A stretch of DNA of 64,000 nt from Acidimicrobiales bacterium (GTDB lineage: Bacteria; Actinomycetota; Acidimicrobiia; Acidimicrobiales; Iamiaceae): positions 297,403 through 361,402 of the forward strand of contig JAUJNP010000001.1 in NCBI GenBank assembly GCA_030448105.1, given 5' to 3'. The notes under the pieces are model-generated. The model was not told the DNA's origin. It did no database searches and worked only from the letters and a program-made list of their open reading frames with translations. Below, one piece after another: positions 8,454 through 17,266 of this stretch; position 1 is the stretch's first letter; every line of letters begins with the position of its first letter. The position numbers were made by a program, and so were the translations under genes.

Positions 8454-8934
8454 CCACCTCCGTTTGGTTCCGGTCTTCGAGCAGCTCGGCCAGCCGGTGG
8501 CGACCACGCGAGAGGTGCGAGCGGACCGTCACGTCGGCGCAGCCGAGGACCTCGGCGATGTCAGCTGTGGGCCAGCCGCCGAGGTGGTGCATGACCACTG
8601 CTGTCCGCTGTGCCTTCGAGAGCTGGCCCAGGGCGGCAACGAGGTCGACGTTGTCGTCGTCAGCCGATTGCATCGGGTGAAAGGACGCCTCCACCACCCG
8701 CCGCCGGCGGCGCCGCCACCGGGCACGGCCTGCCTTCCGGAGCGCGACGCGTCGCACCCATGCGCCGGGACGATTGAAGCCGCCCACCGTCTCCCAGTGG
8801 CGCCAGAGCTCGACGAAGCCCTCGGCCGCCACGTCCTCCGCCAGTCGTTGGTCGCCCAGGATCAGCCTGAGCTCTCGAACCAGGCCGGGATACTCAGCCC
8901 GGAACAGCTCCGCGAACCGCCCGCGCTTGTCCAT
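8434..8934 (-). CDS. ECF sigma factor, SigE-like family
   Basis: A 166-residue extracytoplasmic-function sigma factor. Region 2 (FAELFRAEYPGLVRELRLIL, EDVAAEGFVELWRHW) and region 4 with a helix-turn-helix (LSKAQRTAVVMHHLGGWP, DIAEVLGCADVTVRSHLSRG) are present. The ATG at 8934 (MDKRGRFAEL) was chosen; a GTG ten codons upstream is possible. Its last bases overlap the start of the membrane propeller gene, its likely regulator. Confidence 0.88.
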   Translation of the reverse strand: MDKRGRFAELFRAEYPGLVRELRLILGDQRLAEDVAAEGFVELWRHWETVGGFNRPGAWVRRVALRKAGRARWRRRRRRVVEASFHPMQSADDDNVDLVAALGQLSKAQRTAVVMHHLGGWPTADIAEVLGCADVTVRSHLSRGRHRLAELLEDRNQTEVDDAEPS

Positions 8935-9011
8935 CTCCCGTGACACTGTCACCAGCGGCCGAAAACGTTGCGGGCGATCGACACGATCGCCCCGCCGGCC
9001 CCAGCTCGGGG

Positions 9012-10154
9012 TTAGCCGACCAGGCGGCCCATGAGGGTGTGGCCGGGCACGGGGGCGCAGTCGGCGGTGGCCGCCTCGGTGTAGGTGCCGCCCGAGCCCG
9101 CGGACCGGGAGTCCACCAGCAGGTAGGGCACCGGTTCGGACGTGTGGGTCTTGCGCTCCACCGGGGTGGGGTGGTCGGGCAGCAGCAGCAGCCGCCAAGG
9201 CCCCAGGGCGTCGAGGCCCTCCACCAGGCCGGGCAGGATGCGGCGGTCCCAGTGCTCGAGGGCCCGGACCTTTTCGTCCACGTCGCCGGCGTGACCGGCT
9301 TCGTCGGTGGCCTCCACGTGGATCAAGAACAGGTCGGCGCCGTCGGCCAGGGTGTCGAGGGCGGCGTCGCGCTTGGCCTCGTAGTCGGTGTCGTACCAAC
9401 CGGTGGCGCCGGGCACCTCCACCACCCGCATGCCTGTGAGCACCCCGAGCCCCCGGACCAGGTCGACCGCGGTGACCAGGCCGGCGTCGAGTCCGTAGGT
9501 GTCGGCGAACGACGGGAGCTGCGGCTGGTGGCCCTGACCCCAGAGCCACACCGCCGTGGCGGCCAGAGGCGACGCCGACACGATGGCCTGCGAGGCCTCC
9601 ATCAGCGCCCGCAGCTTCGGGGCGGCCGGGCCGGTGGGCCACACCGCGGGCTGGTCGCTCAGGTCGTGGGGCGGTACGCACTCGGCGTCGGCCCACTCAG
9701 CCGGCGCCACCACGATGTGTCGGTACTGGAACCCGGGGTGGAACGACACGCCGTCGCTGCCGAGCTCGGCGTCGAGGGTCCGGATCACCTCGGTCGCGGC
9801 GGCAGTGTCGGGGTGCCCGCCGGCGAAGTCGATCATGGTCCCGTCGGCTGAGAGGGTGACCAGGTTGCAGCGGTAGGCGACCTGGTCGGGGGCCAGTCGC
9901 AGGCCGAGGGCGGCGGCCTCGATGGGGGCGCGACCGGTGTGGTGGAGGGCGGGGTCGTAGCCCAGGATGCTCATGTTGCCCACGTCGCTGCCGGGGGGAA
10001 GCCCGGGGGGGATCACCGCCGCCCGCCCCACCTCGCCCCGGGCGGCCAGCCCGGCCAGCGTGGGCAGGTTCGCCGCCTCCAGCGGCGTGCGCCCGCCGAG
10101 GGCGGCGACCGGTTCGTCGGCGCACCCGTCCGGCACGCACACCACGTACTTCAC
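9012..10154 (-). CDS. ApgM-family alkaline-phosphatase-superfamily enzyme; probable alternative homoserine kinase
   Basis: 380 residues, GTG start (VKYVVCVPDGCAD). Alkaline-phosphatase-superfamily metal and nucleophile motifs are visible: CVPDG, GSDVGNMSILGYDP with the catalytic serine, HVEATDEAGHAGD and LLLPDHPTPVERKTHT. Family members are annotated either as cofactor-independent phosphoglycerate mutase (archaeal type) or as proposed homoserine kinase. It sits 10 bases after thrC in an argS-lysA-hom-thrC operon where mycobacteria carry thrB, and no GHMP-type thrB occurs in the window. I therefore infer homoserine phosphorylation as its role; mutase activity is the alternative. Confidence 0.82.
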   Translation of the reverse strand: MKYVVCVPDGCADEPVAALGGRTPLEAANLPTLAGLAARGEVGRAAVIPPGLPPGSDVGNMSILGYDPALHHTGRAPIEAAALGLRLAPDQVAYRCNLVTLSADGTMIDFAGGHPDTAAATEVIRTLDAELGSDGVSFHPGFQYRHIVVAPAEWADAECVPPHDLSDQPAVWPTGPAAPKLRALMEASQAIVSASPLAATAVWLWGQGHQPQLPSFADTYGLDAGLVTAVDLVRGLGVLTGMRVVEVPGATGWYDTDYEAKRDAALDTLADGADLFLIHVEATDEAGHAGDVDEKVRALEHWDRRILPGLVEGLDALGPWRLLLLPDHPTPVERKTHTSEPVPYLLVDSRSAGSGGTYTEAATADCAPVPGHTLMGRLVG

Positions 10155-10164
10155 CCCCGGGAGG

Positions 10165-11553
10165 CTACGGGAGGTGCTGGCTTGCTCCGCCACGGGCGGA
10201 GGTTCCCACGCAACCTCGAACGTGGGCCTGCACGACGCCGAGGTCGGCGGGCAGGAGGTCGAAGCGCTCGGGCCGCTCGGCCAGGTCGGCGAGGCGGTCG
10301 GGCAAGGGGGGGCGGATACCGGTGGCGGCCTCGACGGCGTCGGGGAACTTGGCGGGGTGGGCGGTGGAGAGGCACACGATGGGCTCATCCCCGCCCCGGC
10401 GGAGGCGGCGGGCGGCGCCGATGCCGACGGCGGTGTGGGGGTCCACGAGGTGTCCCGTCGACGCGTGGACCTCGGCGATGACCGATCGGGTCTCGTCGTC
10501 GTCGAGGCGGGCGGCGGAGAAGACCGGATCGCACGGCGCCTCGACCGTGCCGAGCGCACGGGCCCGGCCCAGGAGCTCCGCGACCCGCGCGCCGTCGCGG
10601 TCGAGCAGCTCGAACAGCACCCGCTCCACGTTGGACGAGACCTGCACGTCCATCGCCGGGCTGATGGTGGGCACCACCTCCTCGCTGACCAGCGCGCCGG
10701 TGGCCACCCACCGGCAGACGATGTCGTTGCGGTTGGAACCGATGAGCAGGCGGTCGACGGGCACGCCCATGCGCCGGGCGTACCAGCCGGCGAGGACGTT
10801 GCCGAAGTTGCCGGTGGGCACGGCGAACGCGCACCGGCCGACGGCCTCGGTGGCGCTGCGGTAGTAGACGAGCTGGGCCATCACCCGAGCCCAGTTGATC
10901 GAGTTCATGGCCGAGAGACGCAGGTCGCGGCGGAAGGCATCGTCGGCGAACATGGCCTTCACCAGGTCCTGGCAGTCGTCGAACGTGCCCTCCACGGCCA
11001 CGTTGTGGACGTTGGGCGCGTCCACCGTGGTCATCAGGCGCCGCTGCACGTCGCTCACCCGGCCCGCGGGGTGCAGCACCACGATGTCGAGGGTGCTGCG
11101 CCCGGCGCAGGCCTCGATGGCGGCCGAGCCGGTGTCGCCCGAGGTGGCCACCACGATGGTGGCCCGCTCGCCCCGCCGCGTGAGCTCGGCGTCGAAGAGC
11201 CGCCCCACGAGCTGGAGGGCCACGTCCTTGAACGCCAGGGTCGGCCCGTGCCACAGCTCCTGCACCCAGAGGCGACGGTCGATCTCGGTGAGGGGGCACA
11301 CGTCGGGGTGGTCGAAGCCGGCGTAGGCGTCGGCCACCATGGCCACGAACGGGCCCGGGGCCATCGCACCGTCGACGAAGGGCCACATGGTCTCCACGGC
11401 CACGTCGACGTAAGGGCGGCGCCCGTCCGTCGCGCCCGGCAGAGAGGGCAACTCCTCGGGCACGTAGAGGCCCCCGTCGGTGGCCAGCCCGGCCAGCAGC
11501 ACGTCGGCGAAGTCGAGGACCGGGGCCCGGCCCCGGGTGCTGACGTACTTCAT
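10165..11553 (-). CDS. thrC: Threonine synthase
   Basis: A PLP enzyme converting O-phosphohomoserine to threonine. Length 462 residues, ATG start with the typical MKYVSTRG N-terminus. The PLP lysine lies in HGPTLAFKDVALQ. The substrate/phosphate loops ATSGDTGSAA and VPTGNFGNVLAGWYA are intact. This long form resembles the enterobacterial/fungal class rather than the short actinobacterial one. It lies between hom and the proposed kinase that would supply its substrate. Confidence 0.95.
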   Translation of the reverse strand: MKYVSTRGRAPVLDFADVLLAGLATDGGLYVPEELPSLPGATDGRRPYVDVAVETMWPFVDGAMAPGPFVAMVADAYAGFDHPDVCPLTEIDRRLWVQELWHGPTLAFKDVALQLVGRLFDAELTRRGERATIVVATSGDTGSAAIEACAGRSTLDIVVLHPAGRVSDVQRRLMTTVDAPNVHNVAVEGTFDDCQDLVKAMFADDAFRRDLRLSAMNSINWARVMAQLVYYRSATEAVGRCAFAVPTGNFGNVLAGWYARRMGVPVDRLLIGSNRNDIVCRWVATGALVSEEVVPTISPAMDVQVSSNVERVLFELLDRDGARVAELLGRARALGTVEAPCDPVFSAARLDDDETRSVIAEVHASTGHLVDPHTAVGIGAARRLRRGGDEPIVCLSTAHPAKFPDAVEAATGIRPPLPDRLADLAERPERFDLLPADLGVVQAHVRGCVGTSARGGASQHLP

Positions 11554-11563
11554 CCCCGCCGCC

Positions 11564-12880
11564 TCAGGCGTCGTCGCCGACGACGCGCAGCACCGAGCCG
11601 ACGTGGTGGATCACGTCGAGGTCGCGGAGGTCGGCCAGGGTGGCTTGCACGTCGGCCTCCCGGGCCTGGTGGGTGATGAAGATGAGCCGGGCCTCCTCGC
11701 CGAGGCCCTGCTGCTCCATCGACCGGATGGACACGCCGTGGCGCTCCACCACCTCGGCGATGGCCCGCAGGACGCCGGGGCGGTCCTCCACGTCGAGGTT
11801 GAGGTAGTAGGAGCTGACCACCTCGTCGATGGGCCGGATGCGGGCCTTGGCCAGCGCGCCGACGGTGGCGTGGGTGCCGCGGCAGAGGTTGGTGGCGGCG
11901 TCGACGAGGTCGCCCAGCACGGCCGAAGCCGTGGGCCGGCCCCCCGCCCCCCTCCCGTAGAACATGAGCTCGCCGACCGACCGGCCCTCCACGAACACGG
12001 CGTTGAACGTGTCGCGGACGTTGGCCAGGGGGTGGGCCAGGGGCACCATCGCCGGGTGCACCCGCACGCCGATCTCGTCACCGTCGGGCCCCGGCGTGCG
12101 CTCGGCCACCGCCAGCAGCTTGATCGCGTATCCGAGGCGGTCGGCGAAGGCGATGTCGGCGGCGGTGATGCCGGCGATGCCCTCGTGGTGGACGTCGCCG
12201 GCGACCACCCGGGCGCCGAAGGCGATCGACGCCAGGATGGCCGCCTTGGACCCGGCGTCGAAGCCCTCCACGTCGGCCGCCGGGTCACGCTCGGCGAACC
12301 CGAGGCTCTGGGCCTCGGCCAGGGCCTCGGCGTAGCCGCTGCCCTGCTCGCTCATGCGGGTGAGGATGAAGTTGGTGGTGCCGTTGACGATGCCCATCAC
12401 CCGGCTGATGTCCTCGCCGGCCAGGGACTCCCGCAGCGGACGGAGGATGGGGATGGCCCCGGCCACCGCCGCCTCGAAGAGGAGGTCGACGCCGGCGGCG
12501 TCAGCGGCGGCGAACAGCTCGGACCCGTGGTTGGCCAGGAGCTCCTTGTTGGCGGTGACCAGCGGCTTGCCGCCCTTGAGGGCGGCCAGGCTCAGCTCCC
12601 GGGCCGGTTCGATCCCGCCGATGACTTCGACCACCACGTCGATGTCGGGGGCGTCGACCACCGCCGCGGTGTCGCGGGTGAGCACGTCGGGACCGAGCAC
12701 CACCGGGCGCTCCCGGGCAAGGCTGCGCACGGCCACCCTCGCCACCTCGAGGCGCAGGCCGGTGCGGGCCGCGATGGCGTCGCGGCGCTCGCCGAGCAGG
12801 GCAACGAGGGCGGCCCCCACGTTGCCGCACCCGAGCACGCCGACGCGCACGATGCCGTCGCCAGCCGGGGATCGGTCCAC
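11564..12880 (-). CDS. hom: Homoserine dehydrogenase
   Basis: NAD(P)H-dependent reduction of aspartate semialdehyde to homoserine. The GTG start at 12880 gives 438 residues: dinucleotide-binding VRVGVLGCGNVGAALV, then VVVEVIGG, the catalytic region NGTTNFILTRM and the ERDPAADVEGFDAGSK substrate segment. A C-terminal ACT domain (YYLNLDVEDRPGVLRAIAEV) probably mediates threonine feedback. It lies 10 bases upstream of thrC. Confidence 0.96.
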   Translation of the reverse strand: MDRSPAGDGIVRVGVLGCGNVGAALVALLGERRDAIAARTGLRLEVARVAVRSLARERPVVLGPDVLTRDTAAVVDAPDIDVVVEVIGGIEPARELSLAALKGGKPLVTANKELLANHGSELFAAADAAGVDLLFEAAVAGAIPILRPLRESLAGEDISRVMGIVNGTTNFILTRMSEQGSGYAEALAEAQSLGFAERDPAADVEGFDAGSKAAILASIAFGARVVAGDVHHEGIAGITAADIAFADRLGYAIKLLAVAERTPGPDGDEIGVRVHPAMVPLAHPLANVRDTFNAVFVEGRSVGELMFYGRGAGGRPTASAVLGDLVDAATNLCRGTHATVGALAKARIRPIDEVVSSYYLNLDVEDRPGVLRAIAEVVERHGVSIRSMEQQGLGEEARLIFITHQAREADVQATLADLRDLDVIHHVGSVLRVVGDDA

Positions 12881-12911
12881 GCCGCCACGGTAGTGGCCGG
12901 TCGCGTCGCGG

Positions 12912-14181
12912 CTACAGGTCGAATCGGAGCAGGTCGTCGTGGGTCTCGCGCCGCACGACCAGGCGGGCGTCACCGCCGGACACGAACACCACCGGTGGGC
13001 GCGGCACCTTGTTGTAGTTGGAGCCCATGGAGTGGCCGTAGGCGCCGGTGACGGGCGTGGCCAGGAGGTCGCCCACCGCCAGGTCGGCGGGCACCGCCGC
13101 GTCCCGAACCAGCACGTCACCGGACTCGCAGTGCTTGCCGACCACGGTCACGGTACGAGGGCGCTCGGCGGTCGGCGCCCGCGGCAGGAACGTCTCGTAG
13201 CCGCTGCCGTAGAGCACGGGCCGGGGGTTGTCGCTCATGCCGCCGTCGACCGACACGTAGGTCCGGATGCCGGCCAGGTCCTTCACCGTGCCCACCGTGT
13301 AGAGCGTGATGGCCGCGCCGGCCACGACCGCCCGGCCGGGCTCGGCCGTCACCCGGGCGGTGATCCCGGCATCGGCGCACGCCGACCGCACCGCCGCCGC
13401 CCACTCGCTGATGGTCGGCGCCTCCTCCCCGGCCACGTAGGCGACGCCGACGCCGCCGCCCACCGACAGCTCGGGCAGGCCCGACGCGGCGACGAAGGGG
13501 GCGATGGCCTCCACCGCCGCCGCGAAGAACCGGGCCACGAAGACCTGGCTGCCGATGTGCATGTGCAGGCCGACGAGGTCGACGGCGGCCGAGGCGCGGG
13601 CCCGCTCGACGGCGGCGTCGGCGACGCCGGTGGAGAGGGTGAAGCCGAACTTGGAGTCGTCCTGGCCGGTGCGCACGAACTCGTGGGTGTGGGCCTCGAC
13701 GCCCGGGGTGACCCGCAACAGCACGGCGGGCACCCGGCCGTCCTCGGCGTGCAGCCGCTCCAACCGGTCGAGCTCGTCGTGGCTGTCGACCACGATGCGG
13801 CCGACCCCCGCAGCCCGGGCCGACCGCAACTCGCCCTCGCTCTTGTTGTTGCCGTGCAGCACCAGCCGGGCGGGCCCCACCCCGGCGGCAAGGGCCACGT
13901 GCAGCTCGCCACCGCTGGCCACGTCGAGGTGCATGCCCTCCTCGTCGGCGAGGGCGGCCATGGCGCGGCTACAGGAAGGCCTTGGTGGCATAGGCCACGC
14001 CGTCGCCGAAGGCGGCCACCGCCTCCCGGCAGCGGGCCCGGAGCTGATCCTCGTCGTAGACGAACAACGGGGTGCCGAGCTCGGCGGCCAGCTCGGCGGT
14101 GGAGCACCCGCCGATCCGGAGCCACCCGTCGGGTCCCACCTCGGCCGAGTCGGGCAGCAACGACCACGGTAGGGGTGTCAC
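12912..14181 (-). CDS. lysA: Diaminopimelate decarboxylase, one-base frameshift as sequenced
   Basis: The last step of lysine biosynthesis. The GTG at 14181 overlaps the argS stop (GTGA). The N-terminal part (TPLFVYDEDQLRARC, then YATKAFL with the PLP lysine) runs into a TAG at 13971-13969. The protein resumes one frame over as RAMAALADEEGMHLDVASGGEL through HMHIGSQV, SVGGGVGVAYV and CESGDVLVRD to the end. Removing the single A at 13971 restores FLCRAMAALA. With the correction it is about 422 residues, normal length. As lysine biosynthesis is expected to be essential, a sequencing error is likelier than decay. Confidence 0.9.
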
Positions 14182-15783
14182 ATCGACTCGGGGGCGGACA
14201 CGCCGAGCAGGTCGAGGCCGATGGCGAAGACCCGGGCCGCCTCCACCAGCCATAGCCGGGCGGAGGTGAGCTGGCGGCTGATGTCGTCGCCCATCACGTA
14301 GCAGTCGTGGTAGAAGCCGTGGAAGCGGTCGGCCAGCTCCCGCACCCACGTGGCCACCTTGTGGGGCGCCCGCTCGGCGGCGGCCACGGCCACCACGTCG
14401 GGCAGCTCGGAGAGGGTCCGCAGCAGCTCCAGCTCGCGGGGGTGACCGAGCAGGCCGAGGTCCACCTGGTCGAGCGGCGGGCGCGCCACCCCCGCTCGCC
14501 CGCCACCCGGTTGATGGAGGCGATCCGGGTGTGGGCGTACTGCACGTAGTACACGGGCGACTCCGCGACTCGCTCCGCACCTTGTCGAGGTCGACGGTGA
14601 CGGCCTGGTCGATGGAGGTCAGCAGCGACAGCAGCCGGGTGGCGTCGGGGCCGAGGTCGGCCACCACGTCGTCGAGGTCGACCACGTTGCCCGCCCGCTT
14701 CGACATCCGCCCGCTGGTGAGCGAGATCATCTGGCCCAGCCGCACCTCGAGCCGTCCCCGCTCCACCCCGAGGGCCTCCACGCCGGCGAGGAGGCTGGCG
14801 ACCTGGCCGTGGTGGTCGGCCCCCCACACGTCGATCACCCGGTCGAAGCCCCGGACGAGGAACTTGTCGCGGTGGTAGGCGAGGTCGCCGGCGAAGTAGG
14901 TGTAGTCGCCGTCGGACTTCGGAGCACCCGCTGCTCCCGAGGGTCACCGAAGTCGGCCGTGCGCAGCCAGACCCGCGCCGTCCTCCTCGAACACCAGCCC
15001 CTTCTCGGCCAGCAGCGCCACCGTTTCGCCCACGGCCTCGCTCTCCTGGATCGACGCCTGGCTGAACCACTCGTCGTAGGTGATGTGGATGGACTCCATG
15101 GTCCGGCGGATGCCGTCCAGGATGCGCTCGGCGGCCCAGCGTCCGGCCGCCTCGATGTCGTGCGGGCCGTCGTAGCTCGCCGCCAGGTCGGCCACGTACC
15201 GGCCGGGATAGCCCCCGTCCGGGACGGGCTCTCCCCGCACGTGGGCCAGCACGCTCGCCCCCAGGAGGCGGATCTGGCCGCCGGTGTCGTTTACGTAGTA
15301 CTCCCGCTGGACGGTGTGGCCGCAGCGCTCGAGCACACGGCCGAGGGCGTCGCCGTAGGAGGCGAACCAGCCGTTGCCGACGTGCACCGGACCAGTGGGG
15401 TTGGCCGACACGAACTCGATCTGCACCCGCTCTGGCTTCTTGTCGAGGGGTCGGGCGTAGCCGGCGACGCCGGCCTGCACCACCTCGGCCAGGACCTCGT
15501 GCAGCCACGAGTCGGCCAGGTGGAGGTTCACGAACCCCGGGCCGGCCACCTCCACCCGATCCACGTGCTGCGGCGGCGAGGCGGCGAGCTCGGCGGCCAG
15601 CGCGGCAGCCAGCTCCCGAGGGTTGCGACCGGCGGGCTTGGCCAGGGCGAGGGCCACGTTGGTCGACCAGTCGCCGTGCTCGCGCCGCGCCGGCCGCTCG
15701 AGCACCACCCCCGCCGGGGGCGGCTCCAGGCCGAGCGCGCCGAGGGCCACGCGGACGGTGGCGGCGAGGTCGTCGCGGATCAC
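14178..15783 (-). CDS. argS: Arginyl-tRNA synthetase, several one-base indels as sequenced
   Basis: A class I aminoacyl-tRNA synthetase. The HIGH-like motif is in ANPTGPVHVGNGWF and the KMSKS-like motif in TSGRMSKRAGNVV. The reading is broken four times: an extra base at about 14972-14974 and missing bases near 14920, 14564-14567 and 14489-14493. The conserved sequence continues seamlessly in another frame each time (VWLRTADFGDPR, SDGDYTYFAGDLAYHRDK, ESPVYYVQYAHTRIASINR, ARPPLDQVDLGLLGHPRE). Corrected length is about 535 residues. Two of the four sites are in C/G runs, as expected from read errors in an essential gene. Confidence 0.9.
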
Positions 15784-15803
15784 GGGGCGCGCTCGGATGG
15801 GGG

Positions 15804-16178
15804 TCAGCGGTCGAGCAGCTTGTCGACCCGCGCCAGCAGGTCGTCGGGCTCGAAGGGCTTGGTGAGGAACTCGTCGGCGCCGGCGTCCAGCCCGGCCCGC
15901 ACGTCGGCGGCCAGGCCCTTGGCCGACAGGAGCACCACCGGGATGTGGGCGGTGGTGGGATCGGTCTTGACCTCGGCCAGCAGCTCGAGCCCGCTGCGCC
16001 TCGGCATCATGATGTCCGAGACGATCACGTCGGGCTGGTCGGAGCGGGCCCGGTCCACGCCCTCGGCCCCGTCGGTGGCCCGCAGGACCACGAAACCCTC
16101 GAGCTCGAAGTTGACCGCGAGCAGGTCGAGGATGACGGGGTCGTCGTCGACCAGGAGGATCCTCGGGCCGGGCATCAC
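15804..16178 (-). CDS. Single-domain response regulator (CheY-like receiver)
   Basis: A receiver domain only, 123-124 residues, with no output domain. The acidic pocket and phosphoacceptor are present (ILLVDDDP, VIVSDIMMP with Asp, then LLSAKG and TKPFEPDDLL with the conserved Lys). The start is GTG 16178 or ATG 16175. It ends 20 bases before argS on the same strand and may be the first gene of the argS-lysA-hom-thrC operon. No cognate kinase is adjacent. Confidence 0.9.
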   Translation of the reverse strand: MMPGPRILLVDDDPVILDLLAVNFELEGFVVLRATDGAEGVDRARSDQPDVIVSDIMMPRRSGLELLAEVKTDPTTAHIPVVLLSAKGLAADVRAGLDAGADEFLTKPFEPDDLLARVDKLLDR

Positions 16179-16231
16179 CGCATCCTAGGGGCGGGGTCGG
16201 TCGACGCCGAGCGGCTATGGTCGCTCACTCC

Positions 16232-16306
16232 GCCCTCGTAGCTCAGGGGATAGAGCATCGGCCTCCGGAGCCGTGTGCGCAGGTTCGAATCCTGCCGAGG
16301 GCGCCA
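16232..16306 (+). tRNA. tRNA-Arg (anticodon CCG)
   Basis: A complete cloverleaf: acceptor GCCCTCG pairs with CGAGGGC, the D arm is GCTC/GAGC, the anticodon loop is CTCCGGA with anticodon CCG (reads CGG), and the T arm is GCAGG-TTCGAAT-CCTGC. The CCA end is encoded (16304-16306). The top anticodon-stem pair is a T-T mismatch. It decodes an arginine codon heavily used in this GC-rich genome. Confidence 0.95.
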
Positions 16307-16313
16307 CCGCGCC

Positions 16314-16352
16314 GGAGCCCTGTGTGCCGGTCAAGTCCTGCCGAGGGCGCCT
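16314..16352 (+). repeat. Degenerate duplicate of the tRNA-Arg 3' half (att-like scar)
   Basis: The segment GGAGCCCTGTGTGCC, then CCTGCCGAGGGCGCC, aligns with the tRNA from the anticodon stem to the CCA end (16267-16306) with a few changes, 47 bases downstream. Duplication of a tRNA 3' end is the classic footprint of a site-specific integrase. The toxin-antitoxin pair next to it suggests the scar of an integrated element. Confidence 0.7.
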
Positions 16353-16364
16353 ACGGCGATGTTC

Positions 16365-16913
16365 TCAGCGGCGGGTGAGCACCGCCACGGTGCGCTCGTA
16401 GCGCGGGTCGGCGTCGCCGGCGATGCGGCCCACCCAGCGGAGCACCTCGGCGACGTCGAACGATGCCTCGGCGGCGACCGCCGCGTCGATGTCCACCCAG
16501 TCCCTGGCTCGGTTGAACACCGCCTTGCACACGATCAGGTGCTCGGCGGCGAGGATAGGGATGGTCGTGTCGGCGAAGGGCACCTGGTGGCGCCCCGCGG
16601 CCGCCGCGTCGTGGAAGGGGTCGTAGGCGAAGAAGAGGTCGATGGGCGTGGCATCCCAGAACACCCGGACCTGCCCGTCGCGTCGCACGATCTCGGCCAC
16701 CGCCGGGTCGTCCGCCGACGTGCCCAGCTCGACGAGGGGAGCGGCCACGTCGGGAAACCGCTCCGCCGGCACGAAGACGTTGAGGTCGATGTCGATGGTG
16801 GCGCGCGGTTCGGCGTAGTAGGCGAGGGCCAGCGCGCCGCCGAAGGCGTGCGGGATGGCCGCCAGGGCACGGTCGAGGGCGACGATCCGCTGCGCCAGCG
16901 ACAGGCTGCTCAC
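16365..16913 (-). CDS. Nucleotidyltransferase toxin-like protein (AbiEii/MNT type)
   Basis: 182 residues with the polymerase-beta-like nucleotidyltransferase signature GGALALAYYAEPRATIDIDL, where GG and DID are the catalytic elements, and later HLIVCKAVFNRARDWVDID. Family members are toxins of type IV/AbiE-like or MNT-type systems that modify tRNA or partner proteins with nucleotides. The start overlaps the XRE gene stop by 4 bases (ATGA), so it is the downstream half of a two-gene operon. Located beside the tRNA scar. Confidence 0.85.
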   Translation of the reverse strand: MSSLSLAQRIVALDRALAAIPHAFGGALALAYYAEPRATIDIDLNVFVPAERFPDVAAPLVELGTSADDPAVAEIVRRDGQVRVFWDATPIDLFFAYDPFHDAAAAGRHQVPFADTTIPILAAEHLIVCKAVFNRARDWVDIDAAVAAEASFDVAEVLRWVGRIAGDADPRYERTVAVLTRR

Positions 16914-17239
16914 CCCGACACGAGGCGCGGGGCCCTCAGCCGCGGGCTGCGCCGGCGCGACGGGATGGCGTCGGCCAGCGACAGGACGTCGAGGAGTCGC
17001 TCAGCGTGCTCCTCCGGGCTGGTCGCGGGGGCCAGGTCGGGCGCCGCCGGCGAGGCATCGATGCTCAGGCGCTCCCCGCCCGCCTCCACCAGCTTGCGCA
17101 GCGTGGCGAAGGTGGGGTCGCGGCGACCGTGCTCGTACGCGGACACCACGGGCTGCGACGTGCCCGCCCGCCCGGCCAGCTCTGCCTGGGTCAGGCCCCG
17201 CCGGCGCCGGACGGCCTTGATGAGCTGGGCGGGGGTCAC
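16910..17239 (-). CDS. XRE-family helix-turn-helix regulator, likely antitoxin
   Basis: 109 residues. An N-terminal HTH (LIKAVRRRRGLTQAELAGRA, SQPVVSAYEHGRRDPTFATL) is followed by a linker and an ERLLDVLSLADAIP helix likely to contact the partner. Coupled by an ATGA overlap to the nucleotidyltransferase. Such HTH/nucleotidyltransferase pairs are known as toxin-antitoxin modules in actinobacteria; the HTH protein usually represses its own promoter. Confidence 0.85.
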   Translation of the reverse strand: MTPAQLIKAVRRRRGLTQAELAGRAGTSQPVVSAYEHGRRDPTFATLRKLVEAGGERLSIDASPAAPDLAPATSPEEHAERLLDVLSLADAIPSRRRSPRLRAPRLVSG

Positions 17240-17248
17240 GACGTCAGC

Positions 17249-17266
17249 ATATCGGATCGTCTATAT
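17249..17266. promoter_or_regulatory. AT-rich dyad upstream of the XRE gene
   Basis: ATAT-N10-ATAT in an otherwise very GC-rich region, starting 10 bases before the XRE start and lying between divergent genes. TATGCT and TATAGA hexamers on the minus strand overlap it and could be -10 boxes. It is a plausible autoregulatory operator; no experiment or family consensus supports it directly. Confidence 0.35.

Noticed and set aside
9012-10154. Calling the ApgM-like gene a plain glycolytic phosphoglycerate mutase
   Set aside because: Possible, but its place directly after thrC and the absence of thrB favour homoserine kinase; left as the alternative.
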